A stretch of 64,000 nucleotides of DNA, taken from Linanthus parryae. Taxonomy: Eukaryota > Streptophyta > Magnoliopsida > Ericales > Polemoniaceae. Every line of letters starts with the position of its first letter. Within the stretch, counting starts at the first letter, position 1. The notes beneath the pieces are model-generated. The model saw only the letters and a list, made by a program, of their open reading frames with translations, made no database searches and had not been told where the DNA came from. Of the stretch, positions 28,525-40,633 are shown one piece after another. The stretch covers positions 372,001 to 436,000 of the forward strand of contig JALGPY010000035.1 of the NCBI GenBank assembly GCA_023055425.1, given 5' to 3'. A program made the translations under genes and the position numbers.

Positions 28525-31372
28525 ACTGTCTCCACCTTTGACCTCTTCTTCTCCACCTTCGAACTCTTCTTCTTGCTCAGAAGCTTTGATCATTTTCTCT
28601 CGGTATGGCAGTTTCTCACATTCTTTTCATCTACGCACAGGTTCGGTTCTAAAATTTCTTGAAATCTTGACACCAATGGCTTTAATTTCCACCTATTAAC
28701 TTATTTAGGGTTTTTGAGTAGACAATCTTCTCTTTAATTGCATTGAATATCTTTTTAGCTGTATGTACGAGTCTCACTGAAGTTTGTGGTTCTATGCATA
28801 TTCCAAATTGTGTTTCACTGCATTTTCAAGAGTACAATTGATAACAAGATCACATATATTGACTGGGCTATCTGTATGAAGTAGTAATTACATGCATAGA
28901 CACTTTACAAGAACATAATTGTATAGTAGATGCGACTTTTTGGAGTTATGGTATTTGACTGTTCATTGCAATTTAATCACATCACGCTCTGATATGTTTT
29001 TGAAATCTTTATTTGTTATTTTGTCTACAATGTTTTAGGGTTGTTTTGCAAATCTTGGCTATATCTTTATTTTATGCTTTTCTACAATTGTGGTTATTTT
29101 TTGTGGTTATTTTTCACATATGGAAATTCCCAAGCTAGAAGTTGTAAAGAAGTTTCCAGTGCCTTTTTGGTGTCTTTTTTAGAATCATTATTATACTATG
29201 AAAATGCTAGTTCTTCCACATCTTACTGTCAATGTTGTATGGTATAGAGAATTCAATCCTTTGAGCAATGGAATATCTTCCATTTGCATTGGGTGTTAAT
29301 GGTGAGGTTATTTCTAGATGTGCAATGTTTTTAATTAGATAAATTCTCCATGCACTTACCAAATTGCTTTTGTTTTTAGATATTCCTTATCAGGCTGCTA
29401 TTGAGCAACTGCTCAATAAATTGAAGGTAATGGAGATAAGAAAGGGTGAAGCGTTGGAAGTGTTAACGTTTGTAGTTGGTCGATATGAAAGGGCCTAAAT
29501 CATAATATTTTCTAGAGAGCCTGTTGTCACGGGCTGACTTCTTTGCAATCCCGTGCGGCACTTGAACCTCTCAAGTAAGCCTAAAGAACAACGGAAAGAA
29601 CACGAGAGCTTGGAGAAAGAGGTTTGTATTACTTGGTGAAAGCTTACAATGCTTGGATGTCTTGGAGCAAATGAGCTCCACTCCTTATATAAAAGTCCCT
29701 TCTCCATGGAAAGATCTAGATCATCTACGATCCAACAGCTAGGATTGAAGGACTAGAACCTTCATCCACCATCTAGCCTAATATATACAAGGATCTAGAG
29801 CCTCCTACTCACTTTGGATACCTTACAGTGATGGAAGCTTCTAGAAATGAGGGTACAAAGTGGGCTAGGTTAATCCTAGGCCCAAAGAATAAGTGTCCCA
29901 AGTGGGCTAGCGAGTCATGGGCTAGACCATAAGGCATAAACCAAGGATAATTAGTTAGCCCATGACACTGTGAACCGTTTAGTTGGGCTGTTTGTTTTTG
30001 GCTATGATGCACAGCTAAGAGAGCGCATACTGAGAACCATCCGGATCACATCCAATGGGCCCATGATGCATGTCTTCTATCTTCGGAACCATCTGCAAGA
30101 TTCTTGAGTAAAGTCAATCTGTGAGAGGAAAAAACTTGTATATTTTTTATTTCTTAATACTTATATGCTATTATATATGGTGTCATCACAGTAACTATGG
30201 AAGCATCAGGAAGAGTACACCCGGATTGCCTTATCATACCGTGGAGTTTAGTGAAGTGCACTCAGCAATCAGGCTCCTCAAAGCTCAACGCATTCATGGC
30301 ATTGGTGGGACAGAAGTGATCATACTATCGGAGGATACGTTATCGCTAAATCAAGGTATTTGTTATGTTTAGAAAGCCTATTTGTGATATATTTTTGTGC
30401 TACTGAAAAATTGCAAAAACTAGAGACTAACTGTACATCAGCCAGTAGCAAACTTAAAAGAACAAAGTACCCACAAACATGTTACCTAAGATTTCAATAG
30501 CTATGGAATTAGGGTTGGAGAGTGAAATTATTAACATCCACATCTTTTCACTCTCTGCCGCGTTATCGCGGAATCAAGGTATATGTTATGTTTAGAAAGC
30601 ATATTTGTGATATATTTTTGTGCCTTACTGAAAAATCGCAAAAACTAGAGACTAACTGTATATCTGCCAGTAGCAAACTTAAAAGAACAAAGTACCCACA
30701 AACATGTTAACTAAGATTTCAATAGCTATGGGATTAGGGTTGGAGAGTGAAATTACTAACATCCACATCTTTTCACTCTCTGCTGCTTTCTACTCCATCT
30801 ATATGTTCCCGCTGGGAGATGTTCTTATTGTATGGTTTCCAGATTTCCCAACAGCAAGTGATCGACATAGTTGATCTGAGGGGTGTGCATTTTTTGCAAT
30901 CTAATGCAGGATAAATATGCATCCTGTTCCAAGGATCTCTGTTTTAAATGTTTCGAGGAGTCGGCTTGCTGAAGTAGACCCTGAGAACTTCGTAAAAAGT
31001 TTTTTTCGCATGAGATCCGAGCTTTCTGAAGTACAGAGGCTTCAGTTAGCAACTGCAAGACTTAGAGAATTCATGCACGAGGCGAGGTGTGGTTTTGTTG
31101 AATTTGATATGATGATATGTAGTTCTTTCCTTAAATCATTTATGGTGATATAAACTCATGTGCAGGGATGCTGGATTGGTATCATGGCCATGAGTGAGGC
31201 TGCTGATAGAAGCTAGTGCTGATTGCTAGTGAAGATCAAAGATTTCCAGTGATATTTGAAATTAGCAAGATATCTAAGAAGTTTCATTTAGCTTTCGAAA
31301 CTTTATGTTACTCTGTAGAAGTGTAACTGTAACTGTGTATTGCTTGTAGGATCTTTTACACTTAACAGATAC
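28525..31372 (+). pseudogene. tandem gene-fragment copy 1
   Basis: First of three direct copies, each starting CCACTGTCTCCACCTTTG. Exon-like pieces with splice signals: ATG 28605 (MAVSHILFIYAQ, then GTTCGG); IPYQAAIEQLLNKLKVMEIR...GRYERA; after an insertion, NRLVGLFVFGYDAQLRERILRT...MMHVFYLRNHLQ; NYGSIRKSTPGLPYHTVEF...IHGIGGTEVI (30190-30356); SRLAEVDPENFVKSFFRMRSE...LREFMHEA (30950-31085); and a last piece ending MAMSEAADRS-stop, with UTR-like DNA after it. This looks like the 3' half of a host gene. I do not recognise the protein. The LTR-like insertion breaks one exon. Confidence 0.6.
29525..29967 (+). mobile_element. solo-LTR/TRIM-like insertion in copy 1
   Basis: A 443-bp insert starts TGTCACGG and ends CCATGACA, flanked by CTGT on both sides (29521-29524, 29968-29971). 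It has a TTATATAAAA TATA-like site near 29690. Removing it restores a continuous exon frame (REP - V/NRLVGL). Ends and TATA suggest an LTR; a 4-bp target duplication is within the LTR range. Confidence 0.6.
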
Positions 31373-33987
31373 CACTGTCTCCACCTTTGACCTCTTCTTC
31401 TCCACCTTCGAACTCATCTTCTTGCTCAGAAGCTTTGATCATTTTCTCTCGGTATGGCAGTTCTCACATTCTTTTCATCTACGCACTGGTCCGGTTCGAA
31501 AATTTCTTGAAATCTTGACACCAATGGCTTTAATTTCCATCTATTAACTTATTTAGGGTTTTTGAGTATACAATGTTCTCTTTCATTGCATTGAATGTCT
31601 TTTTAGCTGTATGTACGAGTCTCACTGAAGTTTGTGGTTCTATGCATATTCCAAATTGTGTTTCACTGCATTTTCAAGAGTACAATTGATAACAAGATCA
31701 CATATATTGACTGGGCTATCTGTATGAAGTAGTAATTACATGCATAGACACTTTACAAGAACATAATTGTATAGTAGATGCGACTTTTTGGAGCTATGGT
31801 ATTTGACTGTTCATTGCAATTTAATCACATCACGCTCTGATATGTTTTTGAAAACTTTATTTGTTATTTTGTCTATAATGTTTTAGGGGTTTTGCAAATC
31901 TTGGCTATATCTTTATTTTCTGCTTTTCTACAATTGTGGTTATTTTTCACATACGGAAATTCCCAAGATAGAAGTTGTAAAGAAGTTTCATGTGCCTTTT
32001 TTGGTGTCTTTTTTAGAATCATTATTACACTATGAAAATGCTAGTTCTTCCAAATCTTACTGTCAATGTTGTATGGTACAGAGAATTCAATCCTTTGAGC
32101 AATGGAATATCTTCCATTTGCATTGGGTGTTAATGGTGAGGTTATTTCTAGACGTGCCATGTTTTTAATTAGATAATTTCTCCATGCACTTACCAAATTG
32201 CTTCTGTTTTTAGATATTCCTTATCAGGCTGCTATTGAGCAACTGCTCAATAAATTGAAGGTAATGGAGATAAGAAAGGGTGAAGCGTTGGAAGTGTTAA
32301 CGTTTGTAGTTGGTCGATATGAAAGGGCCGAAATCATAAGATTTTCTAGAGAGCCTGTTGTCACGGTCTGACTTCTTTGCAATCCCGTGCGGCACTTGAA
32401 CCTCTCAAGTAAGCCTAAAGAACAACGGAAAGAACACGAGAGCTTGAAGAAAGAGCTTTGTATTACTTGGTGAAAGCTTACAATGCTTGGATGTCTTGGA
32501 GCAAATGAGCTCCACTCCTTATATACAAGTCCCTTCTCCATGGAAAGATCTAGATCATCTACGATCCAATGGCTAGGATTGAAGGACTAGAACCTTCATC
32601 CACCATATAGCCTAAGATATTTTCTATACTAGGATCTAGAGCCTCCTACTCACTTTGGATACCTTACAATGATGGAAGCTTCTAGAAATGAGGCTACAAA
32701 GTGGGCTAGGTTAATCCTAGGCCCAAAGAATAAGTGTCCCAAGTGGGCTAGCGAGTCATGGGCTAGACCATAAGGCATAAACAAAGGACAATTAGTTAGT
32801 CCATGACGATTTGAACCGTTTAGTTGGGCTGTTTGTTTTTGGCTATGATGCACAGCTAAGAGAGCGCGTACTGAGAACCATCCGGATCACATCCAATGGG
32901 CCCATGATGCATGGCTTCTATCTTCGGAACCATTTGTAAGCTTCTTGAGTAAAGTCAATCTGTGAGAGGAAAAAACTTGTAGATTTTTTATTACTTAATA
33001 CTTATATGCTATTATATATGGTGTCATCACAGTAACTATGGAAGCATCAGGAAGAGTACACCCGGATTGCCTTATCATACCATGGAGTTTAGTGAAGTGC
33101 ACTCAGCAATCAGGCTCCTCAATGCTCAACGCATTCATGGCATTGGTGGGACATAAGTGATCATACTATCGGAGGATACGTTATCGCTAAATCAAGGTAT
33201 TTGTTATGTTTAGAAAGCATATTTGTGATATATTTTTGTGCTTCAGAAAAATCGCAAAAACTAGAGACTAAATTTACATCATCCAGTAGCAAACTTAAAA
33301 GAACAAAGTACCCACAAACATGTTACCTAAGATTTAAATAGCTATGGGATTAGGGTTTAAGAGTGAAATTATTAACATCCACATCTTTTCACTCTCTGCT
33401 GCTTTCTACTCTATCTGTATGTTCCCGCTGGGAGATGTTCTTATTGTATGGTTTCCATATTTCCAAACAGCAAGTGATCGACATAGTTGATCTGAGGGGT
33501 GTGCCTTTTTTGCAATCTAATGTAGGATAATATGCATCCTGTTCCAAGGATCTCTGTTTAAAATGTTTTGAGGAGTCGGCTTGCTGAAGTAGACCCTGAG
33601 AACTTCGTAAAAACTTTTTTTCGCGTGAGATCCGAGCTTTCTGAAGTACAGAGGCTTCAGTTAGCAACTGCAAGACTTAGAGAATTCATGCACGAGGCCA
33701 GTTGTGGTTTTGTTGAATTTGATATGATGATATGTAGTTTTTTCCTTAAATCATTTATGGTGATATAAACTCATGTGTAGGGATGATGGATTGGTATCAT
33801 GGCCATGAATGAGGCTGTTTATAGAAGCTAGTGCTGAATGCTAGTGAAGATCAAATATTTCCAGTGATATTTGAAATTAGCAAGACATCTAAGAAGTTTC
33901 ATTTAGCTTTCGAAACTTTATGTTACTCTATAGAAGTGTAACTGTAACTGTGTATTGCTTGTAGGATCTTTTACTCTTAACAGATAC
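31373..33987 (+). pseudogene. tandem gene-fragment copy 2
   Basis: It has the same order of exon-like pieces as copy 1, with few changes. It lacks the ~210-bp internal duplication (GTTATCG...AATCAAGGTAT to TTTTCACTCTCTGC) that copies 1 and 3 carry. The LTR-like insert is present at about 32359-32807, with a mutated 3' edge. The last piece carries TGATGGATTGG in place of TGCTGGATTGG. Confidence 0.6.
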
Positions 33988-36177
33988 CACTGTCTCCACC
34001 TTTGACCTCTTCTTCTCCACCTTCGAACTCTTCTTCTTGCTCAGAAGCTTTGATCATTTTCTCTCGGTATGGCAGTTTCTCACATTCTTTTCATCTACGT
34101 ACTGGTTCGGTTCGAACATTTCTTGAAATCTTGACACCAATGGCTTTAATTTCCATCTGTTAACTTATTTAGGGTTTTTGAGTAGACAATGTTCTCTTTA
34201 ATTGCATTGAATATCTTTTTCGCTGTATGTACGAGTCTCACTGAAGTTTGTGGTTCTTTGCATATTCCAAATTGCGTTTCACTGCATTTTCAAGAGTACA
34301 ATTGATTAGATAATTTCTAGATGTGCCATGTTTTTAAGTAGATAATTTCTCCATGCACTTACCAAATTGCTTTTGTTTTTAGATATTCCTTATCAGGCTG
34401 CTATTGAGAAACTGCTCAATAAATTGAAGGTAATGGGGATAAGAATGGGTGAAGCGTTGGAAGTGTTAACGTTTTTAGTTGGTCGATATGAAAGGGCCGA
34501 AATCATAAGATTTTCTAGAGAGCCTGTTGTCACATGCTGACTTATTTGCAATCCCGTGCGGCACTTGAACCTCTCAAGTAAGCCTAAAGAACAACCGAAA
34601 GAGCACGAGAGCTTGGAGAAAGAGCATTGTATTACTTGGTGAAAGCTTACAATGCTTGGATGTCTTGGAGCAAATGAGCTCCACTCTTTATATACAAGTC
34701 CCTTCTCCATGGAAAGATCTAGATCATCTATTATCCAACGACTAGGATTGAAGGACTAGAACCTTCATCCACCATATAGCCTAAGATATTTTCTACACAA
34801 GGATCTAGAGCCTCCTACTCACTTTGGATACCTTACAATGATGGAAGCTTCTAGAAATGAGGCTACAAAGTGGGCTAGGTTAATCCTAGGCCTAAAGAAT
34901 AAGTGTCCCAAGTGGGCTAGCGAGTCATGGGCTAGACCATAAGGCATAAGTGTCCCAACCGTTTCGTTGGGCTGTTTGTTTTTGGATATGATGCACAGCT
35001 AAGAGAGCGGGTACTGAGAACCATCCGGATCACATCCAATGGGCCCATGATGCATGTCTTCTATCTTCAGAACCATCTGCAAGATTCTTGAGTAAAGTCA
35101 ATCTGTGAGAGGAAAAAACTTGTAGATTTTTTATTACTTAATACTTATATGCTATTATATATGGTGTCATTAAAGTAACTATGGCAGCATCAGGAAGAGT
35201 ACACCCAGATTGCCTTATCATACCATGGAGTTTAGTGAAGTGCACTCAGCAATCAGGCTCCTCAATGCTCAACGCATTCATGGCATTGGTGGGACAGAAG
35301 TGATCATACTATCGGAGGATACGTTATCGCTAAATCAAGGTATTTGTTATGTTTAGAAAGCATATTTGTGATATATTTTTGTGCTACTAAAAAATCGCAA
35401 AAACTAGAGACTAACTGTACATCAGCCAGTAGCAAACTTAAAAGAACAAAGTACCCACAAGCATGTTACCTAAGATTTCAATAGCTATGGGATTAGGGTT
35501 GGAGAGTGAAATTATTAACATCCACATCTTTTCACTCTCTGTTGCGTTATCGATGAATCAAGGTATATGTTATGTTTAGAAAGCATATTTGTGATATAGT
35601 TTTGTGCCTTACTGAAAAATCGCAAAAACTAGAGACTAACTCTATATCAGCCAGTAGCAAACTTAAAAGAACAAAGTACCCACAAACATGTTACCTAAGA
35701 TTTCAATAGCTATGTGATTAGGGTTGGAGAGTGAAATTATTAACATCCACATCTTTTCACTCTCTGCTGCTTTCTACTTCATCTGTATGTTCCCGCTCGG
35801 AGATGTTCTTATTGTATGGTTTCCAGATTTCCCAACAGCAAGTGATCGACATAGTTGATCTGAGGGGTGTGCATTTTTTTTTAATATAATGCAGGATAAA
35901 TATGCTTCCTGTTCCAAGGATTTCTGTTTTAAATGTTTTGAGGATTCGGCTTGCTGAAGTAGACCCTGAGAACTTCGTAAAAACTTTTTTTCGCGTGAGA
36001 TCCGAGCTTTCTGAAATACAGAGGCTTCAGTTAGCAACTGCAGGACTTAGAGAATTCATGCACGAGGCCAGTTGTGGTTTTGTTGAATTTGATATGATGA
36101 TATGTAGTTCTTTCCTTAAATCATTTATGGTGATATAAACTCATGTGCAGGGATGCTGGATTGGTATCATGGCCATT
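33988..36177 (+). pseudogene. tandem gene-fragment copy 3, shortened
   Basis: It aligns with copies 1 and 2 but has lost several hundred bases after about 34301 (the part equivalent to 28850-29320) and a segment inside the LTR-like insert (34528-34958). It breaks off at ATCATGGCCAT (36177), before the terminal codons, and joins a Helitron 3' tail. It carries the ~210-bp internal duplication as in copy 1. Confidence 0.6.
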
Positions 36178-36354
36178 TAAGATAATGAGATATTTTTTAT
36201 ATTTTCAAAGACCCTGTCATTAAATGTGATGTATTAATTTGTTTACTCAAAAAATAAAATCCGTATCAATTTACTATCTAAATTTATTTCAAGATAACAA
36301 ATATAAGTGGCATTTTAATTTATAAGTGCCCTACAGGCACGGGTCATTTGCTAG
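36178..36354 (+). mobile_element. Helitron 3' terminus (plus strand)
   Basis: It ends AAGTGCCCTACAGGCACGGG, then TCATTTGCTAG, followed by T. The stem GTGCC/GGCAC (36326-36340) lies about 10 nt before CTAG (36351-36354), as at Helitron 3' ends. No 5' TC end was found; the triplicated gene fragment may be its cargo or a neighbour. Confidence 0.7.
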
Positions 36355-36369
36355 TACACACACACACAC

Positions 36370-36400
<31 letters not shown>

Positions 36401-36403
36401 TGA

Positions 36404-36444
<41 letters not shown>
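36355..36444. repeat. compound microsatellite (AC)n-(TATG)n-(TA)n
   Basis: About 90 bp of AC, ATGT and TA units separate two opposed Helitron 3' ends. Confidence 0.95.
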
Positions 36445-36445
<1 letters not shown>

Positions 36446-36909
36446 TAGCAAATGATCCGCGCCCATGGGGTGCTTATAATATATCACTTGACTCACCCGT
36501 GGCCGTAGAAAAATGATAATATATATATTATTTGACGTATATTTAACTTTTCAGATAAATCTTCATAATAAATCTTGATAATAAATTATTTGTTTATGTT
36601 AATAAACGAATAATAATTAATTAGATAAATACATGTTCTTTTAGATCTTAGATACATTTCAAAAAAGTTACCCAAGATAAAACATGATTTTGAAATAGTT
36701 AGTTAGATGAAAGAGAGATTTTAAGATGTAAGAATATCTTATCATTTATACTTTTTAACTAATTTTTCTTTTTAATAATGTCTCCAATAAAAAAGAGTTG
36801 AAGATCAACGGATCAAAATGGCTTGAGACATTTCTTAAGATTGAATGGCTTAGATGTTCCCGTTGACTATTTTTTTGGAGGGAAACATCTAGCTGATTTA
36901 TTATATAGA
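36445..36909 (-). mobile_element. short non-autonomous Helitron, 465 bp
   Basis: On the minus strand an A precedes TCTATATAATAAATCAGC at 36909. The 3' end has GCACCCCATGGGCGC, then GGATCATTTGCTAG ending at 36445, followed by T. The 3' terminal GATCATTTGCTAG (minus) is nearly the same as GGTCATTTGCTAG at 36342-36354. AT-rich with no ORF. Confidence 0.8.
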
Positions 36910-36919
36910 TAATCTAATA

Positions 36920-36956
<37 letters not shown>

Positions 36957-37396
36957 TTATATATATATATATTGTATTTCTATATAGTACGTTTGAGCAG
37001 ACAAATGATTATGATTGTTGATGAGCAGGTATATATATCGTATTTTTGTATAATACTATAAGATATTTTTGTAGTTTTTCAAATGAAGTTATATTTTGAA
37101 ATTATTGTAACTATATAGTAGTACTAAATAGTAAGGAAATCTATTATTTAACATGAAGTATATATAGATTGACTTTCAGTAGCGATTTGTGTTGTTTTCT
37201 TCTTTTGGAACATAACAATGTTATGTTTTTTCTTTTGAGAAAAAACAATGTTATGTGTCTTTGATCAATATTTAACTTTATGAACATAATAATGTTATGT
37301 TTTTGTGAGAAAAAACAATGTTATGTTTGTGTCTTTGATCAATATTTGAGTCATATTCATGATTTAGTTTTTTTTCTTTATATATTTTGATTGTAC
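36910..37396. repeat. microsatellite and two ~75-bp direct repeats
   Basis: (GT)n and (TA)n lie at about 36919-36970. Around 37205-37350 two direct copies share GAACATAA.AATGTTATG, GAGAAAAAACAATGTTATG and GTCTTTGATCAATATTT. No gene. Confidence 0.7.
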
Positions 37397-37580
37397 TTAG
37401 GGAACGTTTGGTGTCGGGATTGGGTACAGGGGACCCTACAGTATTATAGGGTGTAATACTAAAGGATTATTAAATATGGGAAGAATTATGTAACGTGTTT
37501 GTTTGCACTAGTATAAATAAGGATATTAAGACTTTAGTATTCAATCCCACCTACATGGTGGGATTATATTTTAGGTTAAG
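37397..37580. mobile_element. Harbinger/Tourist-like MITE, left half
   Basis: TTA at 37397-37399 precedes GGGAACGTTTGGTG. The inverted match is at the right half (44628-44760), which ends CATCAAATGTTCCC then TTA (44758-44760). A TTA target duplication and GGG...TTTGG termini fit the PIF/Harbinger superfamily. The copia insertion interrupts it. Confidence 0.65.
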
Positions 37581-38990
37581 TGTTGGAATAGATTCCCTAG
37601 AGGCAATCGTAGATTTATTATGAACATTGTTTTGGCTAGAATATTCATTTATTATATATTGTGATATTTAATATAATGAAGTCCTTAGATAAAATGTGTT
37701 GTTTATCTTAAATATCCCTAGTCCATTATATTGATTAATAGGACGATCAAATATAGACTAGTATGTGGGTAGATTGATATGGAGATATCAAGTCTAACAA
37801 ATGGGTATGCATTAGGAGTAATGGCATACTGGATTGACCCACAACGAAAAGGATACATTAGATTATGTCAAGTCACAATCGCTTTTCGTAGTGCTAATAT
37901 AATTGTTATCCTTAGACTTGAAGTCACTAGATACTCTAGTTGTGGAATATTGCGCTTTGATGTTATCAAACGTTACACCGTAACTGGGTAATCATAAATA
38001 TGGCTATCGGGCGTGATAGGAAGCAAGCTTAGAGATCGTAGTGATGTAGATAGGATTTGTCCCTCCCAAATAATGGGGGTAAATATCCACGGCCACTCGA
38101 GGGATGTGGCTTATTGAATGTCTGGCCAGACTCATATAAATCAATATGGAGATATTGATGTTATCTGCAAGCATAAGCATATTCCCAGGATCGAGGAACT
38201 ATGGATTGGATATACGAGTGTGACAATGTATGTCTCGTGTCCAATCCGGATATGGAGACAAAGGGACAGTGCAATGTAACATATTGGGCACAAGAGGTTT
38301 GTCGGGATCACTGACTATTTCTATTGGTTGGGTGGCATGGATGTGTTGCTAGACACCGCTCCATGTTAGTAAGAGTTACTACCAACTATATAGAAACCTA
38401 TGGGGTCACACGTAAAATAGAGTAGAGCTAGATTTGGGATTAATTAATAGAAGGATCATTGTGCAACACCTTGCAAACTTAGTAGGACTAATTTGTAAGG
38501 AAGGGAATAATTCTAGTTCATCTAGAATTAGGAAACTCTTTTATGGAAACAACAAGGAGTTGTTGGAGTATATAAAGAGGTTTTAGCTTCCTTCCCATAC
38601 TAATGTTATTAGACATAGCAAAAAGAGTGGGAGAGAGCAAAAGAGAGAGCAATACAAAGCTAGGGCCGAAACCCTAGCCCGTCCGCCCCTTCCAGTCGGC
38701 TCAAAGAGGAGGCCGATCCACCTCTTGTTCCTTGTTGCTTTGATCTTCTTCCCTCTTCCTACGGGTTCAAGCTAGCACTTGTTTGAAGGAAGAATCTAGA
38801 TCTCACCTCTAGACGTGGATCAACCATAGAGACGAGGACATCATTCTTCGTGTGATCTCACAAATCAAAATGTACACAATACTATGTCTCTTATCATGTT
38901 ATGATGTCTCCTCCTGGCGATCCGTGGTGGGCATTGAAGTAGAAATTAAATTTTGTTATTCCTCTGCGTTACCTACTTCAAAACCCAACA
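37581..38990 (+). repeat. 5' LTR of the copia element
   Basis: A 1410-bp LTR from TGTTGG to CCAACA. Its last part (38545-38990) matches 44184-44627. An R/U5-like region with GAGAGAGCA and (C)CTAGCCCGTCCG follows a TATATAAAG at about 38569-38577, the probable TATA box. Confidence 0.88.
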
Positions 38991-38991
38991 G

Positions 38992-39004
38992 TAGTATGAG
39001 AGCC
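38992..39004 (+). other. degenerate primer binding site (initiator tRNA-Met type)
   Basis: TAGTATGAGAGCC matches the usual copia site TGGTATCAGAGCC at 11 of 13 bases, just inside the LTR. Confidence 0.65.
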
Positions 39005-40633
39005 ACAGGTCGTAGAGGATAACATGATGTATGTGTTACGATTTCAGTTTACACACCGTTTTATTGTTTATTACGCGAAAAATGAAATAATTGGCATAGT
39101 AGATGCAAAATTTAATTTGATTCAATAAAACAAGATCCAATTTAACATTGGATGTTAGAATTGGTGAGTTTAATCACATAAGATGTGTACAATTGGGTTC
39201 TTAAAAAATTAGAGTTCATGGGCACATGATTGAAAATGGGTTTTCAATTATGGAAACAAATTTATGGAATTAAATCCATAAGGAAACAACCTTGCTTGGG
39301 CAACAAGGAAGAGGGAAGGAAGACTAGGTCCGAAACCCTAGCCGTCCGCCCCCTCCCTTGCGCGCAAAGCAAAGGCCGCGGGCCAATGGGGCGGCCGACC
39401 TTGGGCCGGGCCTTGTGGCGGCGGAGGTCCTAGGGGTTCGGGCCCCTTGTTTGAACCCCTTGGATCGTTGTAACCCTAATTAACCAATTTCATTAAAATT
39501 AAACAAGCGCGTTAAAAATTGGTTTTAACTGTATTATGTGCTTTGTTGCATGGTGGATGGATATGACCTAGGATTGTGGATGTTTATTGCTTTGTGGTTT
39601 GGTTTACGGCCTGCGAGCTGATCAAATTAATGTAATAATTAATTAAGTTTTACGGCCTGCGAGTCGTCTTTTTCTCCTCGACATGTGAGGCTTTTGTTAT
39701 TTATTTATTTTAGATGTTAGGCTAGAATTAGAAATATTTAGATGATAGCCAAGAGCATGGAGAAGAAGACCGGAGAACCAAAGGAGCCAAGAGACAAAGA
39801 AGACATCGCCGGGCGCGCAGCTATGGTGAAGCACATGGAGATGAGCTCGGCACTTTAGGGCAATCGGATATTATTATTGGCTTGATAATATCATTAGTCT
39901 AGGGGCCATATCCATGCCACATTTTTTTTTATGTTTTGTGGATGTTTATTATTCACGCATTGTTATTTAATTTTGTGTGTATGACGATACTAGCGAAAAC
40001 AATAACAAGATAATAATAAACAAGGTTGGTCTTTTATTTTGGATAGCCCAATCCAAATAAGTAGACCATGTTGATAAGATCAACCAAAAAAATTAATAAA
40101 AGAAAAATCCCTCAATTAAATATTGCCTTTTGCCTTCTCTTGCCAAAACACCCTTCATGATCAGGGTTTATTAAAATTCGGGCTTGCCTAAGCAAGGCGA
40201 TTTTAATTTACCAGGGTGTGTTGCGGACGACACAAGCTAGTAATGTGTGTATGTTGAAGCGAGAGGTTGGACACAACTAGGCAAGAATCAATGGGATTGA
40301 TGAGCCTAGAGGCATGACAATTAGGAGTTATCCATGTGATAAAGAATAAAAGAGTTATTCACCTAATTGGACCAAGAGTTGCATGTGATGCAATTGGAAT
40401 GGTTCCTACCTAAATAACCTATTCTTGGGTGACTTGCCAAAGCAAGCTCAAGAAGAAGTGAAAAGGGATCTTGGATCTACTAGAAAATATAATGATATTT
40501 TCCGCATAAATGGTGAGGGCTATTATTCCGAGAAAAATAGTGAGAGCTATATTTGATAATCTAGCCATTATTAAATATAGTTAAATTGTTCAAAATACTA
40601 AAATTGCACATTTCTCGTTTTGTAGAATTCCAA
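39005..40633. other. copia leader without a gene
   Basis: A long untranslated leader between the primer site and gag. It has a second CCCTAGCCGTCCG/GGCCG-rich patch near 39330-39430. Short frames here are not supported. Confidence 0.5.

Noticed and set aside
28267..28662. 131-codon Phe/Ser-rich frame at the array start
   Set aside because: It crosses from flanking DNA into the repeated unit and is not kept in copies 2 and 3.
39230..39433. 67-codon frame in the copia leader
   Set aside because: Short, GC-skewed and without similarity to gag or other copia proteins.
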